From Odoribacter sp. AF15-53 (GTDB lineage Bacteria > Bacteroidota > Bacteroidia > Bacteroidales > Marinifilaceae), in contig NZ_QUHC01000001.1 of the NCBI RefSeq assembly GCF_003479425.1, positions 310,001 through 374,000 of the forward strand: 64,000 nucleotides of DNA, given 5' to 3'. Positions within the stretch are counted from its first letter, which is position 1, and each line of letters starts with the position of its first letter. Shown here piece by piece: positions 1 through 8,359 of this stretch. A model generated the notes under the pieces. It was not told the origin of the DNA. It saw only the letters and a program-made list of their open reading frames with translations, and did not search any database. Both the position numbers and the translations under genes were made by a program.

Positions 1-196
1 GATTCCGTTATGGATATTCGGGTTGGGGTATTGACAGATATATTTGATGGATTTATTTATGATTAAGTGAATTAGGGGTAAATGATGGCGTGTTTTAGTT
101 GATGTATAGTGTAAGAAGCCGAATGTTGGAATGTTAAATGTAGGAGGGTAGGTGTAATTTTTTTTGTTATTTTGTGGTTTTTGAGAAGGAAATATT

Positions 197-440
197 TACC
201 TTTGTCTAGTCAATTCGAAAAATATAAAAGAAGTGTATCGCGCAAGAAGGCAAAAGCCTCCGGTAGTGTGAATACACTTTTTTTATTAAAACGAATTGAC
301 ATGAGTTTAATAATCCGGAGGCTTCCTTAAGCAAACGTTTTTGATAAGATATAGTTACACGTAAGTGTAATATTTTTGAATTCTAATTTGTCTTTTGAGG
401 TGAGAGTACCGTGACGGGAAATCACCTCCTTTTTGTTTTT
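197..440 (+). ncRNA. candidate structured small RNA or leader remnant, unidentified
   Basis: No protein gene is visible in 1-558. A Bacteroidetes-type -7 box TACCTTTG lies at 197-204 with TTTG at 171-174 (spacing 22, slightly long). Downstream are three pairings: GTCAATTCG 209-217 with CGAATTGAC 292-300; AAGTGTAT 231-238 with ATACACTT 272-279, followed by a T run; and AAGCCTCCGG 254-263 with CCGGAGGCTT 315-324. The last crosses the other two, so it would be a pseudoknot or an alternative fold. The stretch ends at the intrinsic terminator at 397-440. I recognise no Rfam family. It could also be the 3' flank of a gene left of the window. The existence of an RNA is inference. Confidence 0.35.
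397..440 (+). terminator. intrinsic terminator with internal-loop hairpin
   Basis: GAGGTGA 397-403 pairs with TCACCTC 422-428, followed by CTTTTTGTTTTT. Inside, CCG and CGG pair around TGA, leaving an AGTA/GAA internal loop that resembles a loop E (bulged-G) motif. It lies upstream of the promoter of the next gene, so it ends a transcript coming from the left. Confidence 0.6.
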
Positions 441-464
441 AACAAAAAATTAAATTGTTAGTAT

Positions 465-495
465 TTTGTAACAGTAGAGATTCGTGCTATATTTG
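465..495 (+). promoter_or_regulatory. sigma-ABfr type promoter for the tldD gene
   Basis: TTTG at 465-468 and TATATTTG at 488-495 with 19 bp between match the Bacteroidetes -33/-7 consensus. Transcription would start near 502, giving a leader of about 57 nt before the ATG at 559. Confidence 0.65.
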
Positions 496-558
496 TTTGC
501 GAAAATAGTGCGTGATCTTCAATGATCTTTTTTATTCACATGATTAAAACAATTACAC

Positions 559-2274
559 ATGAGAAAAACAGTATTAGTTATTTTTAGTTGCTTTCTTTCC
601 CTGTTGATTGTCCCCAAGACTTACGGGCAAGAACAGGATAAGTTGTTGGGACTGCTTAAGGAAGAGTTGGCTCAACAGATGAAAGAACTAAAGGGAGAGG
701 AATTTCCCCCGTATCACATGAATTACAGGGTGATTGACGTGACGTCTTCCGTGGTGTCCGCATCATTCGGGGCGTTGATGAATAGTCAGCAGTATCGCTC
801 CCGGACATTAGTTCCGCAAATTCGTTTAGGGGATGAAAAACTCGATAATTTCAGATTTAGTCAGATGGGGGCACCGATGTCCCAATATCAAGGCCCTTCT
901 TCGGCTCGTCTACCGTTAGATGAGGTGAACAACGAGGATGCTGTGCGTCAAGCGATCTGGAACGAGGTGAACAATCGTTATAAGTTTGCCGTGGATATGT
1001 ACCAGAAAACGAAGGCTCAGAGTTCGGTAAACGTGGAAGAGGAAGATAAAGCTCCTTATTTTTCGGAAGCTAAGGTAGAAAAATATTACGAGGCCCCACT
1101 ACCGGCTGAGAAAATGACGATAGACAGGGATCTGTGGGCTGCCCGCATGAAAGAGATTTCGGCCGTGTTCAAGAATCAACCCGGAATTATGAAAGGGGAT
1201 GCAATCATGATTTACACGGTGGAGAGACGTTATTTCGTGAATAATGAGGGAACCGAGGTCGTTCAGAATTTGCCGTACGCCCGGATCATGGTGTTCGGGG
1301 AAACGAAAGCGGATGATGGTATGGAGTTACCGTTGAACTTATCTTACTTCGCTTATGACCCGGCTGATCTTCCCGGAAATGATCGGATTATTGCTGATAC
1401 CAGAGAGATGGTGAAAACGTTGGAGGCTTTACGCGTGGCTCCCGTGGTTGACCCGTATACGGGTCCGGCTTTGTTGTCCGGTCCTGCCAGCGGCGTGTTC
1501 TTCCACGAGATTTTCGGTCACCGGATTGAAGGTCAACGTATGAAGAGCGAGAGCGATGGGCAGACGTTCAAAAAGATGATCGGTCAGTTGGTGTTGCCCG
1601 CGGATATGCACGTGTACGATGATCCGACGATTCGGAAATATGCCGGGGAAGATTTGAACGGATTCTACAAATATGACGATCAGGGTGTGAAAGCGGAACG
1701 GGTAGACGTGGTGGTGAACGGTAAGTTGAATGACTTCCTGATGACACGTACCCCGATTGACGGCCATCCCCGTACGAACGGACACGCGCGTGCAAGCGAT
1801 GCGTTTGATCCGGTATCCCGTCAGTCCAATCTGGTGATTGAAACTTCGAACCCGAAGACGAATGAGGAGTTGCGTCAGTTATTGATCGAAGAGGTGAAGA
1901 AACAAGATAAAGAATACGGTTATTTCTTTAAAGAGGTAACGAGCGGATTTACATTTACCGGAAAAGGCGGTACCAATTCATTCAACGTGACCCCGTTGGA
2001 AGTGTACAAGGTGTTTGCTGACGGACGTCCGGATCAATTGGTGCGTGGTGTGGATCTGATCGGGACCCCGCTTTCGATGTTCTCTAATATCATCTATGCC
2101 GGAAATGATGCCCGCGTGTTCACGGGTATGTGTGGAGCCGAATCGGGTTCAATTCCTGTAACGGCTATTTCCCCGACCATTCTGGTAAACAAGGTGGAGA
2201 CTCAAAGAAAAGCGAAATCACAGGATATTTTACCGATTTTACCACCGCCGGGAGGGGAAAAAGCTAAAAACTAA
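559..2274 (+). CDS. TldD-like metallopeptidase, exported
   Basis: 571-aa protein of the TldD/PmbA (peptidase U62) family. A signal peptide of about 23 residues (MRKTVLVIFSCFLSLL, ending near YGQ) predicts export, whereas characterised E. coli TldD and TldE work in the cytoplasm. The zinc-binding signature HEIFGH lies at about residues 317-322 in FFHEIFGHRIEGQR, so this is the catalytic partner of the pair. The C-terminal half carries the glycine-rich stretch GFTFTGKGG and a conserved-looking MCGAESGSIPV segment. The known family acts on peptides, for example microcin B17 precursor and CcdA; the substrate here is unknown. The start at 559 follows the promoter at 465-495 and gives a clean signal peptide. 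The paired TldE-like gene follows at 2440. Confidence 0.88.
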   Translation: MRKTVLVIFSCFLSLLIVPKTYGQEQDKLLGLLKEELAQQMKELKGEEFPPYHMNYRVIDVTSSVVSASFGALMNSQQYRSRTLVPQIRLGDEKLDNFRFSQMGAPMSQYQGPSSARLPLDEVNNEDAVRQAIWNEVNNRYKFAVDMYQKTKAQSSVNVEEEDKAPYFSEAKVEKYYEAPLPAEKMTIDRDLWAARMKEISAVFKNQPGIMKGDAIMIYTVERRYFVNNEGTEVVQNLPYARIMVFGETKADDGMELPLNLSYFAYDPADLPGNDRIIADTREMVKTLEALRVAPVVDPYTGPALLSGPASGVFFHEIFGHRIEGQRMKSESDGQTFKKMIGQLVLPADMHVYDDPTIRKYAGEDLNGFYKYDDQGVKAERVDVVVNGKLNDFLMTRTPIDGHPRTNGHARASDAFDPVSRQSNLVIETSNPKTNEELRQLLIEEVKKQDKEYGYFFKEVTSGFTFTGKGGTNSFNVTPLEVYKVFADGRPDQLVRGVDLIGTPLSMFSNIIYAGNDARVFTGMCGAESGSIPVTAISPTILVNKVETQRKAKSQDILPILPPPGGEKAKN

Positions 2275-2278
2275 AAAG

Positions 2279-2365
2279 AGTTCATAAGGTCCATAAAGTT
2301 TATAAAGTCTATAAAGTCCATGGACCCCTGCGGGGCGCATTGTCGACAGCAGCTTGTGCTGCTGA
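2279..2365. repeat. nonamer-arm intergenic repeat, partial copy
   Basis: Tandem 9-mers of the GTCCATAAR type, then CCCCTGCGGGG and an AGCAGC/GCTGCT hairpin; the third hairpin and the right arm are missing. It runs into heptamers of the AATCRNN type (2362-2400). It sits between the two tld genes, so it would be transcribed with them. Confidence 0.75.
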
Positions 2366-2439
2366 ATCACGGAATCGGCAATCTCCGAAACACGGAATTC
2401 TTGAATCTAAAATCTAAAATCATTAAATCTAAAATTAAG

Positions 2440-4089
2440 ATGATGAGATATATATTATCGTTATTGATATTTTTTCTGCTGGTGGGGCCAGTGGTTGCAC
2501 AAAATCAACAAGATCAGACGATCTTTAAGGCCATGCAGGATGAATTGCAAAGAAACAAGGCGGAATTGGCTTTGCCGGGGATGGACAAACCGTTTTATTT
2601 GTCTTATTCTTTCGGGATGTACCGTCAGTTTGAGGTGGTAGGCGTGCTGGGGGCTATCACGAATTCGTTAGAGTTGCCTTGGAGAGGAATCGGGTCTACT
2701 CAATTGTTGTTGGGAGATTATAATAATACCAGCGATTCTCGTTATATAGGACAATTCTATAAAGTGGGTATGCCCGGAGAGGCGGATTACGATATGATTC
2801 GTCGTAATTTCTGGTTGGTATCCGATGTTGCCTACAAGATGGCATTGCGGGAGTCTGCTGGGAAAGAGGCCGCATTGAAAGCAAATCCGCAGACCCCGGA
2901 AGAGGCTCAGTTGCCTGATTTGGTAAAGGCCGAGCCGATCACGAAGATCGTGGAGAGTAAAGTTCCTTACGAGATTAATTTGAAAGAGTGGGAGAATACG
3001 ATTCGTGAGCTTTCCGCTATTTTCAAGAATTACAAGGAAATATATAACTCTTCGGTAGGCATCAGTGGTTTGGATATGGAAGTCTACAAGCAAACAAGCG
3101 AGGACGTAACAATGAAACAACCGGTTTCCTATGCTAACTTTTTTGCACAGGGATACGTGACGACCGAAGACGGGGTAAGAATCGGGGATGCGCTTTCTAT
3201 TTTGGTGGCTCGTCCGCAGGACATGCCGTCTTTGGAGGATCTGAAGAAAAAGGTAACTGCTTTTGCCGAAGGGCTGATCAAGTTGAAAAATGCTCCGGTG
3301 GTTGAAGAATTCTATTCGGGTCCGGTTCTTTTCGAGGATGGGGCTTCGTCCAGTATTTTCACGAATAATTTATTGAATCAAGGTGGATTGTTTGCCTATC
3401 GCAAAGCTATCGGGCAACCTGCGGGAAGAACATTGGAAGGTCGTATCGGAAGAAAGATCGTGGATAACCGTTTGACGGTTAAGAATTATACAACTTTGGA
3501 TAAGTATAACGGAATCCCGTTGTTGGGTGCTTACGAGATTGATGCCGAGGGCGTTGTTCCGGAAAAGGAAATGACGTTGGTTGACAAGGGTATTTTGCGC
3601 CAGATGTTGAATGGTAGAGTACCTTCTTTGAAAACTCAACATTCCACGGGAAGTTCTCGTTTCGTGATGTCCGGAAGTGACATCGTTTACGTGACGGCTC
3701 CGGGTACGATTCATATTCAGGTGGATAAGGGTACGAAACAGGATAAGATGAAAAAAGCGTTGATTAAAGCAGCTAAAGATGAAGGGTTGGATTACGCTTA
3801 TATCGTACGCGGGTTGGCTGGACCGGCTTCACGTATCTATAAAGTGGACGTGAAGGACGGAAGCGAAACGCAGGTTCGTTTCGGTGATGTTTCCGCTATC
3901 AATTTGGCAAAGATCAAGCGGGTTTTGGATATTTCGAGCAAGGAAAATGTATCGAATTACATTTTGAACCGTCAGGTGCTTTCTTCGCTGATTTACCCGG
4001 CTTCCGTGTTGATAGAAGACGTGGAGATCAACAAATCGGAACCGAAAAAAGAGAAAGAACCGGTATTGAAATTCCCGTTACAAAGATAG
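2440..4089 (+). CDS. TldE/PmbA-like non-catalytic partner, exported
   Basis: About 549 aa. The ATG at 2440 (or 2443) is chosen because the residues that follow form a signal peptide (MMRYILSLLIFFLLVG, cleavage near VVAQ); the reading frame is open further upstream to 2320, but that part is repeat sequence. The protein shares the overall TldD/PmbA layout with its neighbour, including the segment following PVVEEFYSGPVLFE, but at the place of HEIFGH it reads SIFTNNLLNQGG, so the zinc site is absent. In the known family the two proteins form a heterodimer in which TldE lacks the metal site, and this pair fits that pattern. The same signal peptide logic puts both in the periplasm or on lipid-facing envelope surfaces. 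A strong terminator follows at 4159. Confidence 0.85.
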   Translation: MMRYILSLLIFFLLVGPVVAQNQQDQTIFKAMQDELQRNKAELALPGMDKPFYLSYSFGMYRQFEVVGVLGAITNSLELPWRGIGSTQLLLGDYNNTSDSRYIGQFYKVGMPGEADYDMIRRNFWLVSDVAYKMALRESAGKEAALKANPQTPEEAQLPDLVKAEPITKIVESKVPYEINLKEWENTIRELSAIFKNYKEIYNSSVGISGLDMEVYKQTSEDVTMKQPVSYANFFAQGYVTTEDGVRIGDALSILVARPQDMPSLEDLKKKVTAFAEGLIKLKNAPVVEEFYSGPVLFEDGASSSIFTNNLLNQGGLFAYRKAIGQPAGRTLEGRIGRKIVDNRLTVKNYTTLDKYNGIPLLGAYEIDAEGVVPEKEMTLVDKGILRQMLNGRVPSLKTQHSTGSSRFVMSGSDIVYVTAPGTIHIQVDKGTKQDKMKKALIKAAKDEGLDYAYIVRGLAGPASRIYKVDVKDGSETQVRFGDVSAINLAKIKRVLDISSKENVSNYILNRQVLSSLIYPASVLIEDVEINKSEPKKEKEPVLKFPLQR

Positions 4090-4158
4090 ATCGTCTTCAG
4101 CGGGTTGCGAATAACAAGTTGGCATTACGAATATATCCGTGAGTCAATTTGATTTCAG

Positions 4159-4215
4159 AAGCTAAAAACTAAAAGTTCAGAATATTTACTGGCTTTTAGT
4201 TTTTAGCTTTTGTTA
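4159..4215 (+). terminator. intrinsic terminator after tldD/tldE
   Basis: A perfect 17-bp stem, 4159-4175 with 4193-4209, around a 17-nt loop, followed by TTTTGTT. It ends the tld transcript. Confidence 0.75.
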
Positions 4216-4230
4216 TTTAATGATACCTTT

Positions 4231-4366
4231 GAGTCGAAAGTTTATAAAGTCCGTAAAGTCACGGGGGCCTTCGGACTGAGTTTTTGGTAGCTTAAGCTGC
4301 CGTGTACTGAGCGCCCCGCAGGGGTCTATGGACCTTATAAACTTTATGGACTTTATAGACTTTTGA
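4231..4366. repeat. nonamer-arm intergenic repeat, full copy
   Basis: Left arm of GTTTATAAA/GTCCGTAAA 9-mers, then hairpins CCTTCGG, GGTAGCTTAAGCTGCC and CCCCGCAGGGG, then the complementary right arm of TTATGGACT-type 9-mers. Opposite orientation to the copy at 2279. Confidence 0.85.
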
Positions 4367-4382
4367 CTAAAATGCGTTGCGT

Positions 4383-7300
4383 ATGGCGTTTGAGAATATT
4401 CGTTTGGTAGCTCGTTACGAGCGAAGACTGATTATAAGAAATAAATTATTCTGGATTTTTGCCATTTGCGTGGTCGGGGGGATCGCCTGTATGCAATGGG
4501 GATGGCAGGGGCAACGATTGGGCGGATGGCATTGGACGGATCGGGCGTTACCTTCGTTTATTCCTTTCCTGAATGCTTGGGTGTATAACCTGGTACAGGG
4601 GATTGTCGTGATTTTTATCGGGATAGATTTCGTGTGGCGGGATCGACGTTTGGAAACGAATGTGGTGTTTTCGGCTCGACCGGTGAGTAATCTGGCTTAT
4701 CAAGCGGGAAAGGTGTTGGGGATTATCGAAGTCTGTTTGTTGCTGAACGTGTTGACGATGGGTGCCGGGATGTTAATTCATCTGTTGTTCGGGGAACTGG
4801 GGACCTTCCAGTTGAGACTTTATTTGATATATATGTTGGTGGTAACCCTACCCACTTTGTTTTTCGTGTTGGGAATAGCGTTGGTAATAGCGAATCGGGT
4901 CAGGAATCATGCCGTGGCGATTCTTCTCTTGTTGGGGATATTCGCCGCGTTTTACTTTGGAGCTTCGGGGTTGTTCTGGGGCGTGGCTGATCCTTGGGGA
5001 AGAAATTTGCCGCTCTTGTTTTCCGATGTCACGGGTTTGTCCCGACCGCTTTGGATTGCTTTGCAACGAGGTGCGTTTTTTGTGTGTGGAACGGGGTTGA
5101 TCCTGTTGTCCATGGGAATGATGAAGCGCTTGTCGGAACGGGTCGGAACGATCCGGGTAATGCAGGTCGTGGGGGTGATTTGCGTGTTGCTGGGGTTTGT
5201 TTTAGGATACGGGTATTTTGATAAATTTCAAGAGATAAACGCGAGGAGAAATGTATACCGGGCCGTGTTTGAAAAGTACGAAAGCGGGAGAGGGTGTCAC
5301 GTCAAAACACATGATATTTATTTTCAACAGACGGGTGAACGTGTGACGGGAGAGAGTTGTTTGGAGGTGGCAAACACGGGTAACACTCCTTTGGAACGCC
5401 TGTTATTTTACTTGAATCCCGGTCTGGAGGTAACGACCCTGACGGACGGACAGGGAAATGGGGTGGCCTACAACCGTGAAGAGCAGGTTGTTCACGTGGA
5501 GAAAGGATTACAACCCGGAGAAGAGATTGTTTTACGCATGACGTACGAGGGGGTGATTGACGAGGCGGTTTGTTACCCGGAACTGACGGACGAGGAGTTT
5601 CACGATACCCGGTTAATGAACTTTTTCCGGGTTTATCATCAGGTGTTCCGGCATGGAGGAAATTACGCCCGTGTCGGGGACGATTACACGCTGCTCTTTC
5701 CGGAATGCCTGTGGTATCCGGTTAGTGAGCCTCCCGCGAATATAAACGTACCGTTAAGTCATCGGTATGATTTCACGCTTTATTCTTTGAAAGTCGGGAA
5801 CGTGGGGGAACGAGTTGTTATCTCGCAGGGAGAAGCGGACAGGCGAGGCGATACGGTTGTCTTTAAAAATCAAGAGCGGTTGCCTCGTTTGAGTTTGAGT
5901 ATCGGTAATTACGAGCGGCGAAATGTCGTGGTGGATTCGTTGCAATTGGAGTTGTTTTATTTCCCGGGACATGATTTTTTCTTGGAGGATTATACGACGA
6001 CCGGGGATTCTCTGACATTGCTTGTGCAGGAGCCGGTGGGGCATATCCGGGCAATGAGGGATAGTGATTATCCTTACCGGAAATTTACGGTTGTGGAGAC
6101 TCCGGTGAATTTTATTCCGTACCAGCGAAAAGGAGTGGAAGGAAGTGGATTCGTGCAACCGGAGATATTGTTCTACCCGGAGAGAATGTATCTTGGATAT
6201 TATTCACACGTGGAATATTGGCCTGGCGAGGAGGATGACCGAAATCGTTTTGAATTGGAGCGGGACGGGTTTGAAAATCTGTTAATGGTGAATTTATCGA
6301 CCGGTCCTTTTGATTGTTCTGTCATGTTCGATGATTTCGGGGGAATCCTGCAATCGGATGAATATCCGGGTTTCGGGAGAGTTGCGAATGATTTGTCCCG
6401 GATCAATCTGGGGGTGAAGCCGAGGGTATATCTGGGAGACGAAATCGAGTACCCTGAAATCGTGGCCTACTGGGAGAAAAAGTCTTTACGGGATGCGTTA
6501 GAGGATAACGAAACGAAATACCATCATTTACGGATATTGTTGGATTGGAAGTTCGCGCAGATAGAGAAGCATTTGCAGGCACTCGTGGGAGAACGGGAGT
6601 TGTTTGAGTTTGCTAAAGGGTTTAAAAAAAGGTACTTGCATTCCGGTCCGGACTTTCAGGTTTTCGAGCGGGAGTTCAACGAGCATTTCAAGTTGAATCT
6701 TCGGGAAATTCTGGATTGTTACTATGACATGAAAGAATTACCCGTGTTGTTTGTTCGGGATATGCAGATCGAACTGCACGGGGGAGAGGATGAGGAGGAA
6801 TATATATCGAGTTGTAAAGTGTATAATCCCTCTTCCGTGCCGGCTGTCGTGACCTTGGAGGTTAATACTTATTCAATGGGGGACGGCGAGTACGGGTCTG
6901 GAAAACGCAGTTTCTTGATACCGCCTCATGGTTGTAAGGAGATTCGGAATAAATTGGATGATCCGGAATACTTTTTCATCGAAATGAACCTTTGTCAGAA
7001 TATTCCCGGGGAGAGCAGGATGCAGTTTAGCCCGAAGTCCTTATCTCGTACAGAAGACGGACGAACGGGAGTCTGGGATACAGACAGTTCGGTTTTTACC
7101 CGCAAAGAGCCGGGGATTGTAGTGGATAACGGGGACGAGGGATTTGTTATTCACGAGAAGAAACGGAGGGAGAAATTGGCGGCTTATTTTTCGAAACAGA
7201 CGGATACGAGGAAATATAACTATATATATGATCATGAACGTTGGACGTTAGTCACGGAAGCTAAGTGTTACGGGGATATCGTGAAGAGTGCTTATTATAA

Positions 7301-7676
7301 AGTGGCCGGGAATGGAAAGACAAAGGTTGAATGGAAGGCGAAAATTGATAAGCCGGGACGATACGAGGTGTTTGCTTATATTCCGGAAGTTGAAACGACT
7401 CCGGCTCGAACGTCGTTTGTCCGGGGGGCCCGTCTTTATTATCAAATTGGTTCCAGTGAGGGGATGATTGACGTGGAAGTATCACCGGATTCGGAGGAAC
7501 TGGGGTGGGTTTCTTTAGGGAAATATGATTTTGATGCCGGAGAGTACAGCGTGTTTCTGAGCGATAAGGGGGGCGATTCGCTGATCTTTGAAAAAAATGA
7601 GGATTATGCTTGGGAGTCCGAGGCCGTACAATTGATTTTTGCCGATGCGGTGAAATGGGTTCCTGTTCGGAATTAG
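4383..7676 (+). CDS. ABC-2-like permease fused to degenerate M1-like and golvesin-like domains
   Basis: About 1097 aa. Residues 1-280 hold seven likely membrane segments with an ABC-2 permease look (start AFENIRLVARYERRLIIRN, typical of membrane subunits in which a cytoplasmic helix precedes TM1). Residues 300-850 resemble the N-terminal and middle regions of M1 aminopeptidases (for example LERLLFYLNPGL, FPECLWYPVSEPP), but I see no HExxH and no GAMEN, so peptidase activity is unlikely. The last 140 residues (WTLVTEAKCYGD, KPGRYEVFAYIP, FADAVKWVPV) look like a golvesin C-terminal/xanthan lyase-type beta domain. No ATP-binding subunit is next to it. An in-frame TTG lies at 4377, but the ATG at 4383 is preferred. 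The function is unknown; export or envelope remodelling is a guess. Confidence 0.7.
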   Translation: MAFENIRLVARYERRLIIRNKLFWIFAICVVGGIACMQWGWQGQRLGGWHWTDRALPSFIPFLNAWVYNLVQGIVVIFIGIDFVWRDRRLETNVVFSARPVSNLAYQAGKVLGIIEVCLLLNVLTMGAGMLIHLLFGELGTFQLRLYLIYMLVVTLPTLFFVLGIALVIANRVRNHAVAILLLLGIFAAFYFGASGLFWGVADPWGRNLPLLFSDVTGLSRPLWIALQRGAFFVCGTGLILLSMGMMKRLSERVGTIRVMQVVGVICVLLGFVLGYGYFDKFQEINARRNVYRAVFEKYESGRGCHVKTHDIYFQQTGERVTGESCLEVANTGNTPLERLLFYLNPGLEVTTLTDGQGNGVAYNREEQVVHVEKGLQPGEEIVLRMTYEGVIDEAVCYPELTDEEFHDTRLMNFFRVYHQVFRHGGNYARVGDDYTLLFPECLWYPVSEPPANINVPLSHRYDFTLYSLKVGNVGERVVISQGEADRRGDTVVFKNQERLPRLSLSIGNYERRNVVVDSLQLELFYFPGHDFFLEDYTTTGDSLTLLVQEPVGHIRAMRDSDYPYRKFTVVETPVNFIPYQRKGVEGSGFVQPEILFYPERMYLGYYSHVEYWPGEEDDRNRFELERDGFENLLMVNLSTGPFDCSVMFDDFGGILQSDEYPGFGRVANDLSRINLGVKPRVYLGDEIEYPEIVAYWEKKSLRDALEDNETKYHHLRILLDWKFAQIEKHLQALVGERELFEFAKGFKKRYLHSGPDFQVFEREFNEHFKLNLREILDCYYDMKELPVLFVRDMQIELHGGEDEEEYISSCKVYNPSSVPAVVTLEVNTYSMGDGEYGSGKRSFLIPPHGCKEIRNKLDDPEYFFIEMNLCQNIPGESRMQFSPKSLSRTEDGRTGVWDTDSSVFTRKEPGIVVDNGDEGFVIHEKKRREKLAAYFSKQTDTRKYNYIYDHERWTLVTEAKCYGDIVKSAYYKVAGNGKTKVEWKAKIDKPGRYEVFAYIPEVETTPARTSFVRGARLYYQIGSSEGMIDVEVSPDSEELGWVSLGKYDFDAGEYSVFLSDKGGDSLIFEKNEDYAWESEAVQLIFADAVKWVPVRN

Positions 7677-7755
7677 GAATGTTGTTTGGTGGAGAGTAGG
7701 AGAACCTATTGTGACCATTTTAATTAAATAGTATGGATAACCGAGGTTGATTTAT

Positions 7756-7763
7756 TATTTTTG
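7756..7763 (+). promoter_or_regulatory. -7 promoter box upstream of the YbaK gene
   Basis: TATTTTTG fits TAnnTTTG and lies 20 bp before the ATG at 7783. No good TTG occurs at the -33 distance, so this is a weak call. It argues against a TTG start at 7747, which would lie in the promoter. Confidence 0.4.
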
Positions 7764-7782
7764 TCGTAATAAATCGGGTATA

Positions 7783-8265
7783 ATGAAAGATAAGATAAAT
7801 AAAACGAATGCCGCACGTTTGTTGGATAAGGCAAAGATCACTTACGAGTTGATACCTTATGAGGTGGATGAGAATGATCTGGCGGCAACGCACGTGGCAG
7901 CCCAACTGGGGGAAAATATAGAACAGGTGTTCAAGACATTGATTTTACACGGGGATCGGAGCGGTTATTTTGTTTGCGTTATTCCAGGGGATCACGAGGT
8001 AGATTTGAAGTTGGCGGCCAAAGCTTCCGGGAATAAAAAAGCTGATCTGATTCCGATGAAGGAGTTGTTGCCCGTTACCGGGTATATCCGGGGCGGTTGC
8101 TCGCCGATCGGGATGAAGAAAGATTTTCCCACGTTTATTCATGAAAGCTGTTTGCAGTTCGAGTATATCTATATCAGCGCCGGGATCCGGGGCTTGCAAA
8201 TTCGAATAGATCCGAAGGATTTGGTTCGTTATGTCCGGGCGACGGTGATATCGCTGATTAATTGA
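7783..8265 (+). CDS. ybaK: YbaK/EbsC family aminoacyl-tRNA deacylase
   Basis: 160 aa from the ATG at 7783. The family motifs are all present: an N-terminal TNAARLLDKAKI, QVFKTLILHGD, the PGDHEVDLKLAAKASG stretch and the GGCSPIGMKKDFPTFI signature that lines the active site. E. coli YbaK hydrolyses Cys-tRNA(Pro), a product of prolyl-tRNA synthetase misacylation, in the cytoplasm. The length matches the family (about 155-160 aa). The gene stands alone between the large permease gene and a convergent histidine kinase gene. Confidence 0.9.
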   Translation: MKDKINKTNAARLLDKAKITYELIPYEVDENDLAATHVAAQLGENIEQVFKTLILHGDRSGYFVCVIPGDHEVDLKLAAKASGNKKADLIPMKELLPVTGYIRGGCSPIGMKKDFPTFIHESCLQFEYIYISAGIRGLQIRIDPKDLVRYVRATVISLIN

Positions 8266-8340
8266 GGAGTCGCCTTCGGCGAGTTGCAGGTTAATGCTTT
8301 CTCATTTTAAATTCTACATTCTAAATTTTACATTAAAAGC
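8266..8340. repeat. short repeat fragments between convergent genes
   Basis: GTCGCCTTCGGCGAGTTGCA followed by A/T-rich heptamers of the ATTTTAR type. Same units as in other intergenic regions of the window. No clear terminator with a T run is visible. Confidence 0.5.
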
Positions 8341-8359
8341 GTGGCGTGTGAGCGTAGTT

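Noticed and set aside
2320..2439. N-terminal extension of the TldE-like protein
   Set aside because: The extra 40 codons are repeat sequence, and the signal peptide starts at 2440/2443.
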